Assembly: GCA_016713425.1 (NCBI GenBank)
Contig: JADJPE010000005.1
Span: 1,488,001-1,552,000, forward strand
Direction of reading: 5' to 3'
Origin: Deltaproteobacteria bacterium
GTDB lineage: Bacteria > Myxococcota > Kuafuiibacteriia > Kuafuiibacteriales > Kuafuiibacteriaceae
Length of the DNA: 64,000 bases
The notes below the pieces were generated by a model. That model did not search any database, was not told the origin of the DNA, and saw nothing but the letters and a program-made list of their open reading frames with translations. The position numbers and the translations under genes are program-made. Positions 16,727-24,368 of the stretch are shown here, in pieces. The first letter of the stretch is position 1; every line of letters starts with the position of its first letter.

Positions 16727-17397
16727 CGGACCTCCAATCGATATACGTCCACAAAGGCTGTCTTCCCCTCGATGGTTGGCGCGATGCCATTGCCGACCGC
16801 CTGAAGAGCCGCGATGACTTGCGTCCGTGAGGGCGGCGAGGGGTGTTCGGCAGGCGTTGCGATCAACGCGAGTGCCCAAATCCCAGGCTCGAGCGCGATC
16901 GTGTCGCCTTCAATCGGCATCCAGCGACCGGACGAAAGTTCGACGGCGTGCGCGCTGCTTGGGCATCCAGAGATCGAATGTATCCGAATCCGGGTGTTCG
17001 GCGGGATCGTATGTGATGACAGCGACGTGCCATCCTCCTTCGAGATGCGCAGTCGAACGGGCACACAGGACGCCGCTAGGCCATCGATCTCCTCACCCTT
17101 AATTCCCGACGGCGGACGTTCGATGATTCGAAGAGAGAGCATACCGACGACGGTCGCCAAGGCCAGCGCCAGTGTCCATCGCCGGCGCCGGAGCCATCCG
17201 GAATTCATGGACGGCTTCCGCTGGATCGGAAGATGCGGTCGAATGGCTGCGAACTCAACTGGGGCGTCGGGCGCGTTCTCGTCTTCATGTCGTGAGAGCG
17301 CGAGTGCGTGCGCGGTGGCCATCAGCTCGGCACATCGGTCCATGTCGCCGGCATCGAGCGCGGCGTCTATTTGGGCCTCGAAATCTCGATTCTTCAT
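16723..17397 (-). CDS. Single-pass membrane protein, candidate anti-sigma factor
   Basis: 224 residues. The N-terminal ~70 are cytoplasmic and polar, a membrane segment follows at about 74-92 (WTLALALATVVGMLSLRII, after the basic stop RRRR), and a periplasmic C-terminal domain of ~130 residues remains. Start and stop overlap the sigma gene (ATGA) and the caspase gene (GTGA), so translation is coupled. Topology and position are those of an ECF anti-sigma factor. I do not see the HxxxCxxC zinc anti-sigma motif; a lone Cys22 lies in MDRCAELMATAH. The periplasmic part (SGCPSSAHAVELSSGRWMPI) has no recognised domain. Function is inferred from context. Confidence 0.72.
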   Translation of the reverse strand: MKNRDFEAQIDAALDAGDMDRCAELMATAHALALSRHEDENAPDAPVEFAAIRPHLPIQRKPSMNSGWLRRRRWTLALALATVVGMLSLRIIERPPSGIKGEEIDGLAASCVPVRLRISKEDGTSLSSHTIPPNTRIRIHSISGCPSSAHAVELSSGRWMPIEGDTIALEPGIWALALIATPAEHPSPPSRTQVIAALQAVGNGIAPTIEGKTAFVDVYRLEVR

Positions 17398-17942
17398 ACA
17401 ACCTCCGCGAGTAGCCGAGTCTTGAGTTTCTCCCTGAAAGCGTAGAGGCGCTTTCGCACCGTTGCGTGTGGGACGCCAAGCTTCGCGGCGAGGTCTTCGG
17501 TCGTCGTTCTATGTTCCGAAAAATAGTAAAGCTGTGCCGTCTCGCGGATGACCGCCGGTTGCACGGTGTCGGCGATATCCCGAATCAATTGGCGCAAGCG
17601 CTCCAAGTCGTGTTGCTGTTCGAGGTGCGCCTGACGTTCGCAGGCCGCCTCGACCTCCAACGGCAGCGCTCTATCCATCCTTCGTTTCTCGATCAATCGC
17701 AGCGATTCGTGGCGCGCGATGGAGAGAAGCCAGGGCTCGAATCGGTCGTTGTCCTGCAATGACTCGAGAGCTCGGAACGCGCGAATGAATGTGTTCTGTA
17801 GGACGTCGGCGGCGCCCGGTTCGTCCAACCGGTACGTCTTGCGAATGAACGCGAAGAGGGGCCCACGATAGCGATGGAAGAGCCATTCGAAGCCCTTCTC
17901 CTCGCCCTGGCGCGCGCGCTCGATCGCTTGATACCTATCCAT
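17394..17942 (-). CDS. ECF-family RNA polymerase sigma factor
   Basis: 182 residues, normal for group IV sigma factors. Region 2 runs from about residue 18 to 90 (FEWLFHRYRGPLFAFIRKTY … ADVLQNTFIRAFRALESLQ … FEPWLLSIARHESLRLIEKR), which binds core polymerase and the -10. Region 4 occupies about 120-178 (QLYYFSEHRTTTEDLAAKLG, then VPHATVRKRLYAFREKLKTR), the HTH recognising the -35. It starts at ATG 17942. The gene heads a translationally coupled operon with a membrane protein and a caspase-like protein. An ECF-type promoter ~180 bp upstream suggests autoregulation. Confidence 0.95.
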   Translation of the reverse strand: MDRYQAIERARQGEEKGFEWLFHRYRGPLFAFIRKTYRLDEPGAADVLQNTFIRAFRALESLQDNDRFEPWLLSIARHESLRLIEKRRMDRALPLEVEAACERQAHLEQQHDLERLRQLIRDIADTVQPAVIRETAQLYYFSEHRTTTEDLAAKLGVPHATVRKRLYAFREKLKTRLLAEVV

Positions 17943-18022
17943 CCCGTTTCTCGCGCCCAGCCCTGCACCCGATACGCCGGCCTATGTCGCCGCCGAACAC
18001 ACCCAGTACGCTTTCAGTGCAT

Positions 18023-18085
18023 TTCCAGTACATCCAGTACATCCAGTACACCCACCCGATGCACCCGATGCATCCGATACACCCG
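18023..18085. repeat. 9-bp tandem array in the predicted leader of the ECF sigma operon
   Basis: Seven 9-bp units in two subfamilies: TTCCAGTAC, ATCCAGTAC, ATCCAGTAC, ACCCACCCG, ATGCACCCG, ATGCATCCG, ATACACCCG. They lie in the 178-nt stretch between the predicted ECF promoter (18127-18153) and the sigma ATG at 17942, so they would be transcribed as 5' UTR. The rest of the 17943-18394 gap shows only the promoter and a GATGCAC direct repeat near 18090-18105. Confidence 0.85.
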
Positions 18086-18126
18086 GGCCGATGCACGTGA
18101 TGCACGAACGCACTGGACGCGTGGGT

Positions 18127-18153
18127 GAGACCCGGAACACCGAAGAATGTTCC
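18127..18153 (-). promoter_or_regulatory. Predicted autoregulatory promoter of the ECF sigma operon
   Basis: On the minus strand GGAAC (18153-18149), 17 bp, then GTCTC (18131-18127). The -35 region GGGAACATTCTTC is identical to the element upstream of the 13040-14611 lipoprotein. GGAAC with a GTC-type -10 is the usual ECF sigma promoter architecture. Confidence 0.65.
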
Positions 18154-18394
18154 CGTGGGCGATCATTTAAGTCATTGTCGCAGTCCTCTCGAGGCCTTAC
18201 CTCGCCGTCGCTCCGTGAGCCCGAACCACCGGCGGGTCGCCAGAAAGTCGCCGCTCCGCCGCTACCGACATGGGCTCGATAGAAGTAGTCAAGCCATCAA
18301 GCAGCCCGCCGGGGCCGCTCAGTAGCAGGTGCCGTTCGTCCAGTCTTCGATTCCAATCGCTCGACGCCCCGGCGTCGCCGATGGGTGACACCCA

Positions 18395-19228
18395 TCAGGA
18401 AGTCTGGAAGGCCCGAGCCAACGCACCGAACTCGGCGAGTGAAAGCGATTCGGCGCGCCGGTTGAACGAGATCCCGGAGGCTTCTTCGGCATGAGCGACG
18501 ACGGTCTTTGAGTATTTCGCGCCAAGCGCATTGCGGAGTGTTTTTCGGCGCAATCCAAACGCTGCCTTCACGACCTGGCTGAAGGTTTCTTCATGGCCGA
18601 CGTCGATTGCGGGTGCATCGCGCCAGTGGAGTTGGATCACGGAGGAGTCGACCTTGGGGGGCGGGGAGAAGCTTTGCGGTGGGACGTCGGTGACGAACCG
18701 AACACAAGCGTGAAGGCCGAAGAGGATGCTCAAGATCCCGTAGTCTCGCGTGTTGGGTTCGGCGCTCAGCCGAAGGGCGACTTCGCGTTGGATCATGACC
18801 GTCACGACATCGAGATGTCGTCGATGCTCGAGGAAGCGAAACAGCAAAGGCGTCGAGATGTTGTACGGAAGGTTTCCGGCGAGCCGCGGCTTCGAGTTCG
18901 GCGGAACGAGTGAGGCGAGGTCGACCTCGAGCGCGTCGGCTTCGACGATGGTGATGTTGGTTCTTGTTTTGAGCTCGTCTTGAAGGAGCGGGATGAGGTC
19001 GCGGTCGTGCTCGATGGCGATGACATTTCGGGCGCGGTCGGCGAGTCTTTCCGTGAGTGTTCCCAGTCCGGCGCCGATTTCGATGACCGACGCTTCTGGG
19101 TCATCGACGGCAGCGCGCGCGATGATGTCGAGCACCTGATCGTCGACGAGGAAATGTTGGCCGAAGGACTTTCGGGCGCGCAAACCGTAGCGTGCCAGCC
19201 TCGAACGGACGTCGCTGCGTGCGTTCAT
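18395..19228 (-). CDS. rsmA: 16S rRNA (adenine1518-N6/adenine1519-N6)-dimethyltransferase
   Basis: RsmA (KsgA) dimethylates A1518 and A1519 in helix 45 of 16S rRNA. The 277 residues from ATG 19228 begin MNARSDVRSRLARYGLRARK, then the family opening SFGQHFLVDDQVLDIIARAA. The SAM-binding motif is VIEIGAGLGTLTERLA, the catalytic motif IV is NLPYNIS, and the RNA-binding region includes MIQREVALRL. The start overlaps the tsaD stop (ATGA, 19228-19225), so the two are coupled. An upstream extension to 19336 runs inside tsaD and is rejected. Downstream (18000-18394) no other gene is seen. Confidence 0.96.
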   Translation of the reverse strand: MNARSDVRSRLARYGLRARKSFGQHFLVDDQVLDIIARAAVDDPEASVIEIGAGLGTLTERLADRARNVIAIEHDRDLIPLLQDELKTRTNITIVEADALEVDLASLVPPNSKPRLAGNLPYNISTPLLFRFLEHRRHLDVVTVMIQREVALRLSAEPNTRDYGILSILFGLHACVRFVTDVPPQSFSPPPKVDSSVIQLHWRDAPAIDVGHEETFSQVVKAAFGLRRKTLRNALGAKYSKTVVAHAEEASGISFNRRAESLSLAEFGALARAFQTS

Positions 19229-20253
19229 GCGAGCTTCCAGTATGGCTGGGCGCTGATGGTGTCTCTGCCTTTTGCGCCACACATGAGTCGTGTCCATCCC
19301 GCGCGCGCGATCATCGCCGCGTTGTCCGTGCACCATCGCTTCTCGGGGATGATGAGTCGGACGCCCTCCCGGTGGGCACGTGTCTCCGCTCGGGTTCGGA
19401 GCTCGCGGTTTGCGGCCACACCCCCGCAGATGACCAGCTGCTTCGTGTCGTGTAGGCGAACGGCGCGGAAAGCTTTCTTCAGGAGGTTTTCGACGACGGC
19501 GGCCTGAAAGGATGCGCAGAAATCGCGGAGCGCTTGACCTTCGAGCGGCGCCGGTTGAGCGCGCGCGAGCACGATGGCTGCGGTCTTGAGGCCCGAGAAC
19601 GAGAAGTCGAAGTTGTTCTTGCCGGCCATGACGTCGGGAAACGGAAAACGATCGGCGTCGGCGTCGGCGGCGAGTCGGTCGATCACGATGCCGCCTGGGT
19701 AGCCAAGACCGAGGAACTTTGCGGTCTTGTCGAACGCTTCCCCGGCCGCGTCGTCACGCGTCTCGCCGATGACGGCGTACGGTCCGCCGAGCTTTTCGAC
19801 GTGGATGAGCGAGGTGTGGCCGCCCGAGACGAGGAGCGCGACGAAGGGGCCAACGGGTGGTTTGTCGCTCAGGAAGGCCGCGGCCAGGTGTCCTTCATGG
19901 TGATGAACCCCGACCAGCGGAAGACCGGTGGCGAGTGCCAGACCTTTGGCGAACTCGAGTCCACAAAGCAGCGAACCGATGAGGCCAGGACCCGCCGTGA
20001 CGGCGATGCCTCCGAGATCCGAGAGGGTGACCCCAGCCTTCTTTAGGGCTTGCTCGAGGACGAACGTGAGTCGTCGCACGTGGTCGCGTGATGCGACTTC
20101 GGGCACGATGCCCCCGAAGTGCGCGTGCATCTCGATTTGAGAATGGACTTCATCGCTGAGGACGGTGCAGCCGTCGGCGGAGAGCACGGCGCAGGCGAGC
20201 TCGTCGCAGGATGACTCGATGCCAAGAATCGGCTTGTCGACCGACGTCTCCAC
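19225..20253 (-). CDS. tsaD: tRNA N6-threonylcarbamoyltransferase subunit TsaD
   Basis: TsaD transfers the threonylcarbamoyl group to A37 of ANN-decoding tRNAs (t6A), with TsaB, TsaC and TsaE. Visible family features: ILGIESSCDELACAVL at the N-terminus, the metal-binding HHHEGHLAAAFL, the ASKHA motifs VTAGPGLIGSLL and LLVSGGHTSLIHV, GEAFDKTAKFLGLGYPGG, DFSFSGLKTA, and CGGVAANRELR. GTG 20253 (VETSVDKPILGI) gives 342 residues, the normal family length; the longer frame would run into the divergent FHA gene. Coupled to rsmA downstream by ATGA. Confidence 0.96.
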   Translation of the reverse strand: METSVDKPILGIESSCDELACAVLSADGCTVLSDEVHSQIEMHAHFGGIVPEVASRDHVRRLTFVLEQALKKAGVTLSDLGGIAVTAGPGLIGSLLCGLEFAKGLALATGLPLVGVHHHEGHLAAAFLSDKPPVGPFVALLVSGGHTSLIHVEKLGGPYAVIGETRDDAAGEAFDKTAKFLGLGYPGGIVIDRLAADADADRFPFPDVMAGKNNFDFSFSGLKTAAIVLARAQPAPLEGQALRDFCASFQAAVVENLLKKAFRAVRLHDTKQLVICGGVAANRELRTRAETRAHREGVRLIIPEKRWCTDNAAMIARAGWTRLMCGAKGRDTISAQPYWKLA

Positions 20254-20386
20254 TGGGGGCAGTGTGGTCAAAGGTTCTCCGCTAAGGCAAACGGCTTCTT
20301 TGTTGGTTTGCGTGACCACGGACGTTGATTCGGCGTACACTCCGGGTGCGCGCGCATGCGGGGTGCGGCGCTGGGCGAAGCGCACA

Positions 20387-21805
20387 ATGTCTGGCGACCA
20401 TGAACATGACAAGTCGGTGACCGAGGTCTTGAGGAGTTCGGGCTCGGTCACGAAGCTCAACCTTACGTCTGCTCGCGTCTTTGTGGTCGAGGGCCCCGAC
20501 AAGGGCAAGGCGGCGCGCATTTCGGCCGAGCAGCCGGTGACCATCGGGACGGACGCCGGCTGTGAGTTGGCCTTGACGGACCGGACGGTGTCGAGGCGGC
20601 ATGCAGAGATCCATCGGGAGGGTTCGTACTTTGTCGTTCGAGACCTTCGATCGACCAACGGGACATTTCATCAGGATGTTCGGATCGGGGAGGCTTATGT
20701 GTCGCTCGGGGCCGAGATCTTGTTCGGGAAGGCTCGGGTGAAGATTGTCCCCGAAGAAGTTCCGGTGGAGGCCAGGCCGCATGTGGCCGAGCGATTTGGT
20801 CCGCTCATCGGGGGCGATCTGCGGATGCGCGAGATCTTCACGTTGATCGAGGATATCTCGAAATCCGACGTAACAGTCGTTGTCGAAGGTGAAACGGGAA
20901 CGGGAAAGGAGCTCGTCGCGCAAGCGATCCACGAGTCCTCGCTCAGGAAGAACAAGCCGTTCGTTGTCTTCGACTGTGCCAATCAGCCCAAAGACTTGAT
21001 CGAGAGTGCGCTGTTTGGTCACGTGCGCGGCGCGTTCACCGGGGCCACGGCGCCCCGAGCGGGCGCGTTTCAGCGAGCGCACGAAGGGACGATCTTTCTC
21101 GACGAGCTGGGTGAGCTTGGTCTCGATCTTCAGCCCAAGCTCTTGCGTGTTCTCGAGTCGAAGGAGATCCAGAAGGTTGGTGGCGATGGATACGAACCCG
21201 TAGATGTTCGTGTCATCGCGGCGACGAACCACAACCTTCGCGCAGATGTCCGAGCCGGTCTCTTTCGCGAAGACCTCTACTATCGCCTCGCGGTCGTGAA
21301 GCTGACGATGCCTTCGCTTCGAGAGCGCGCGGCGGATATTCCGCGGCTGGCCGAGCACTTCCTCGAACTGAATGGCGCGTCGCTCTCGATCGATCCGAGC
21401 TGCTACGCCAAGCTTCGCGCGTATGGTTGGCCTGGAAACGTGCGCGAGCTCCGCAATGTCGTCGATCGGGCGTGCGCACTCGCGCGGGGTCGGAGTCAGG
21501 TGGATCTTTTCGAGTTCGTTCTTCGCGATGACGACGACGATGCGACTGGGCAAGCCTTTGCCGAGGGCCCCAAGCAAGGCCTTGCAGGGGAAGACGGAGG
21601 CATGGATCTCGGGCTACCGTTCAAAGAGGCGAAGGGAAAGATCGTCTCGGATTTCGAGAGTCGATACGTTGCGAAGTTGCTTCGCGAGCACGGAAACAAC
21701 ATCTCGCTTGCATCGCGAGAGGCAGGCATCGACCGAAAGCACTTCAAGGACCTCATGAAGAAGCACGGCATCGAGGCGCGCTCGGAAGATGACGAAGAAA
21801 CCTAG
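20387..21805 (+). CDS. FHA-domain sigma-54 dependent transcriptional activator
   Basis: 473 residues. An FHA phosphothreonine-binding domain occupies about 20-110 (core ISAEQPVTIGTDAGCELAL, VSRRHAEI, LRSTNGTF), so activity is probably switched by Ser/Thr kinase phosphorylation. A sigma-54 AAA+ domain follows at about 130-360: Walker A GETGTGKE, GAFTGA for sigma-54 contact, Walker B GTIFLDELGEL, and FREDLYYRLAVV. The C-terminal Fis-type HTH is near 440-465 (NNISLASREAGIDRKHFKDL). A Ser/Thr kinase is at 49.1 kb, but pairing is unproven. It is divergent from tsaD and overlaps the next gene by 17 bp. Confidence 0.95.
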   Translation: MSGDHEHDKSVTEVLRSSGSVTKLNLTSARVFVVEGPDKGKAARISAEQPVTIGTDAGCELALTDRTVSRRHAEIHREGSYFVVRDLRSTNGTFHQDVRIGEAYVSLGAEILFGKARVKIVPEEVPVEARPHVAERFGPLIGGDLRMREIFTLIEDISKSDVTVVVEGETGTGKELVAQAIHESSLRKNKPFVVFDCANQPKDLIESALFGHVRGAFTGATAPRAGAFQRAHEGTIFLDELGELGLDLQPKLLRVLESKEIQKVGGDGYEPVDVRVIAATNHNLRADVRAGLFREDLYYRLAVVKLTMPSLRERAADIPRLAEHFLELNGASLSIDPSCYAKLRAYGWPGNVRELRNVVDRACALARGRSQVDLFEFVLRDDDDDATGQAFAEGPKQGLAGEDGGMDLGLPFKEAKGKIVSDFESRYVAKLLREHGNNISLASREAGIDRKHFKDLMKKHGIEARSEDDEET

Positions 21806-22361
21806 CTCGCGTTCGACGACCGAGGTCGATTCGAAGTCGACGTCGCCGCTCGGCGCGGACGCCGAGGCTTCGCCGACCGAACCGAGGGTCGCGGTGTTCG
21901 ATCCGCGAACTCTCGAGGGCGAGTTTGGACCGAGTGCGGACGTGGAGTCCAAGACCGAGCCACTGGTCGAAGCCGTCCGCCCGGCGCGGGTGTTCGAGGA
22001 TGATCGCCCAACCGAGCTCTACGCGCCGACCAAGCTACCGCAGCTCCAAGAGACGCGTGAACAATGCCTGGTGGGTACCGCGATTCAGGATATCCTGGCT
22101 CAGTCTGAGCATCGCCTCAAAGCCCCGCTCGAGCGGCTGGTTGAGCGGGCGCGACGAGATTTGCCGGGCGCGACGCTTGATGTGCGTTCATCGCTCATGT
22201 TGCGTCATCAGTTCGAGTTCAATCGACGGGTCGGGTATCAACTTCGACTGACGATGTTTGATGTCGCGAGTGAGCGAAGCATCGAGGTCAGTGACGAAGT
22301 GGATCACGACGGCCGTGCCCTACGCCGTGGCTCTCTCATTTCGCGATTGTTGGGTCTTTGA
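21789..22361 (+). CDS. Hypothetical protein downstream of FHA activator
   Basis: 190 residues, soluble. The first ~80 are polar and acidic/Ser/Thr-rich, probably disordered (PRTLEGEFGPSADVESKTEP). The remainder is a charged, helical domain (AIQDILAQSEHRLKAPLERL, then GATLDVRSSLMLRHQFEFNR). No known family. It overlaps the FHA activator by 17 bp in a different frame, which implies co-expression. It might modulate that regulator, which is only an association by neighbourhood. Confidence 0.65.
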   Translation: MTKKPSSRSTTEVDSKSTSPLGADAEASPTEPRVAVFDPRTLEGEFGPSADVESKTEPLVEAVRPARVFEDDRPTELYAPTKLPQLQETREQCLVGTAIQDILAQSEHRLKAPLERLVERARRDLPGATLDVRSSLMLRHQFEFNRRVGYQLRLTMFDVASERSIEVSDEVDHDGRALRRGSLISRLLGL

Positions 22362-22461
22362 AATCCAACAGCGCTGGCGGGTTGATCGATCGCATTGGGG
22401 GTTTGGGTGCCAGTGCTGGCGCTGGGTTGCGGTGTGTGAATGCTTGGTCTTGTCTTGGGTC

Positions 22462-22701
22462 TTAGGACATGGGGCGGTAGCCGTCGTCGTTGGCCTCGAG
22501 ATGAGCAACACGACTTTCTCGTTGAAGCTTCGTCGCTTGCGCGGCGGGCAAGCGAACCAGGAGGAGGACCTCCTCGGGTGGATCCCACCGCATTCGACGC
22601 CGGATGGTGCCGCCCGCGGCTTCGATGAGCGTACGTGCTTCGGCCTCTGGAATGCCGCGCGCAAATCGAACCACGAACTCCGAAGGAAGAACCTCAGACA
22701 T
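22462..22701 (-). CDS. Small protein resembling the I9 / subtilisin-propeptide fold
   Basis: 79 residues from ATG 22701 (MSEVLPSEFVVRFARG). The pattern VVRF … ARTLIEAAGGTIRR … VLLLVRLPAAQATKLQRESR … VAHLEAND matches the beta-alpha-beta-beta-alpha-beta outline of peptidase inhibitor I9 domains, usually propeptides of subtilases. Here it stands alone, with no signal peptide and no protease attached or nearby. It could be a free-standing inhibitor or unrelated with a ferredoxin-like fold. It lies 40 bp downstream of the GGCT-like gene on the same strand. Confidence 0.5.
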   Translation of the reverse strand: MSEVLPSEFVVRFARGIPEAEARTLIEAAGGTIRRRMRWDPPEEVLLLVRLPAAQATKLQRESRVAHLEANDDGYRPMS

Positions 22702-22741
22702 CGCACCTGATTCCGTCTCTGAACCAGGCCCTACGCCAGAC

Positions 22742-23194
22742 TTAGACATGGATGACCTCGAACGTCTTGAGTTCCTCGAGGAACGAACCGGCGGCACCGT
22801 TTTCTTCCAGGGCTTTTCGCGTGAGCTCGATGCTGGCGGCGGTCGGTTTCAAATCGCTTCGTGTGCGACGGGCGACGAACGCGAGGACAGTTTCCTTACG
22901 GGTTTCCGTGCCGATTTCGAGCGTGACCGTGATGTCTCGGGCTTCGTAGCCGCCGAAGTAACCGCTCAGGTCCTCGATTTGGCGCCGGCTGAGCTCAAAG
23001 ACCATGCCGAAAGCCTTTCCGTCTGTGTTTGGCTTCAGGTTGGGGAGGCCTTCGGCTTTGACCTTCATGTTTGGTTTGTTGAAGGCAAGGCTGTAGCCGG
23101 AAGCGATGGCGGGACCGACGACTTCGGTTGGGCCTACGCGATCGAACATCTTTGCTTGCCTGGCATCTGGGCCGTACATGAAGACTCGCGACAT
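22742..23194 (-). CDS. Gamma-glutamylcyclotransferase-fold protein, active site altered
   Basis: 150 residues. The GGCT/AIG2 fold is suggested by RVFMYGPDARQAKMFDRVG at the N-terminus (usual YGSN… loop), VVGPAIASGYSLAFNKPNM, LPNLKPNTDGKAFGMVFEL and the following helix IEDLSGYFGGYEARDITV. In active GGCTs the equivalent helix end contains LDxxEG, whose Glu is the general base; here Phe occupies that place (LSGYFG). The YGSN loop is also changed to YGPD. It may be a catalytically inactive homologue, or my alignment may be off. It is divergent from hemE (116 bp between starts). Confidence 0.6.
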   Translation of the reverse strand: MSRVFMYGPDARQAKMFDRVGPTEVVGPAIASGYSLAFNKPNMKVKAEGLPNLKPNTDGKAFGMVFELSRRQIEDLSGYFGGYEARDITVTLEIGTETRKETVLAFVARRTRSDLKPTAASIELTRKALEENGAAGSFLEELKTFEVIHV

Positions 23195-23310
23195 TCGCGG
23201 GCAATGGTTGCATTTCTTTCGAGCATCGCCAAGGAAACTGTTCGCGAGATGCCTTCGGCCGGGGATCAGGCTGGTTTTTGTCGCGCAAATGTTCGATACC
23301 GAAAGGGATC

Positions 23311-24354
23311 ATGAGCAAGGAATCACTGTTCATTCGGGCGTGTCGGGGTGAGCAGGTCGAGCGCACGCCGATCTGGGTCATGCGGCAGGCCGGCCGCTAT
23401 CTGCCTGAATACAATGAGGTTCGAGGCAAGACGACCTTCCTTGGTTTGTGCAAGACCCCGGAGTTGGCGGCGCAGGTTACGATGCAGCCGATCGAGCGCT
23501 TTGGTCTGGATGCCGCGATCATCTTCAGTGACATTTTGATTCCGGTCGAGGCGATGGGGGCGAGGCTGGTCTTTGATGAGGGGCCTTCGCTGCCCGAGCC
23601 CGTTCGAGATGCATCAGCGGTCGACCGCTTGGTTGTGCCCGACCCGATCTCCACTATGCCCTTTGTTCTCGAGGCGATTCGAACCTTTCGATCCGAGATG
23701 CCTGACACGCCCCTGATCGGTTTCGCTGGGGCGCCGTTTACGTTGGCGGCCTACCTGATCGAAGGCGGAGGCTCGCAAAGCTATCACCAGGCGAAGCGTT
23801 TCATGTACGAGGCGCCGAAGACGGTGCGGGCGCTGCTCCACAAGCTTGCGCTCACGGTCGCGGCTCATCTGTCGGCGCAGATCGATGCTGGCGCGCAGGC
23901 GGTCCAGATCTTCGACTCTTGGGCGGGTTATCTATCGCCGAGCGACTATCGTGATTTTGCGCTCCCGTTCACGATCCAGGTGATCGAGGCGGTCGCTCCG
24001 AAAGGGGTCCCGATCATCGTCTTCGCCAAGGGGGTGCATGCGTGTCTCTCGGAACTGGCGATGTCGGGTGCCCACGTGCTTGGCGTCGACTGGACCATGC
24101 CGCTGAATGTGGCAGGCCAACTCACCGAAGGGCGCGTGGTGCTTCAGGGCAATCTCGACCCCTGTGTCCTGCTCGGGCCGAAGGCGCGTATCGAGCGGGA
24201 GGTTCAGCGCATCCTGAACGAGGCAAAGGGTCTGCGCGGGCATATCTTCAACCTTGGTCACGGGATCTTGAAGTGGACGGATCCGGAGCACCTCGGCTTC
24301 CTGGTTGATTCGGTGAAACGAAACGGCGTCGTGCGGGTTCCAAAGGACCTCTGA
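23311..24354 (+). CDS. hemE: Uroporphyrinogen decarboxylase
   Basis: Converts uroporphyrinogen III to coproporphyrinogen III in haem synthesis. The 347 residues start MSKESLFIRACRGEQVERTP at ATG 23311 (AAAGGG just upstream). The conserved PIWVMRQAGRYLPEY contains the substrate arginines, followed by DAAIIFSDILIPVEAMG (active-site Asp), FAGAPFTLAAYLIEGGGS, IFDSWAGYLSP, and the C-terminal LGHGILKWTDPEHLGFLVD. Length and motifs are normal. It is followed after 14 bp by hemG (hemY type), a coherent haem operon. Confidence 0.97.
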   Translation: MSKESLFIRACRGEQVERTPIWVMRQAGRYLPEYNEVRGKTTFLGLCKTPELAAQVTMQPIERFGLDAAIIFSDILIPVEAMGARLVFDEGPSLPEPVRDASAVDRLVVPDPISTMPFVLEAIRTFRSEMPDTPLIGFAGAPFTLAAYLIEGGGSQSYHQAKRFMYEAPKTVRALLHKLALTVAAHLSAQIDAGAQAVQIFDSWAGYLSPSDYRDFALPFTIQVIEAVAPKGVPIIVFAKGVHACLSELAMSGAHVLGVDWTMPLNVAGQLTEGRVVLQGNLDPCVLLGPKARIEREVQRILNEAKGLRGHIFNLGHGILKWTDPEHLGFLVDSVKRNGVVRVPKDL

Positions 24355-24368
24355 GGCGGGGCGGACAG

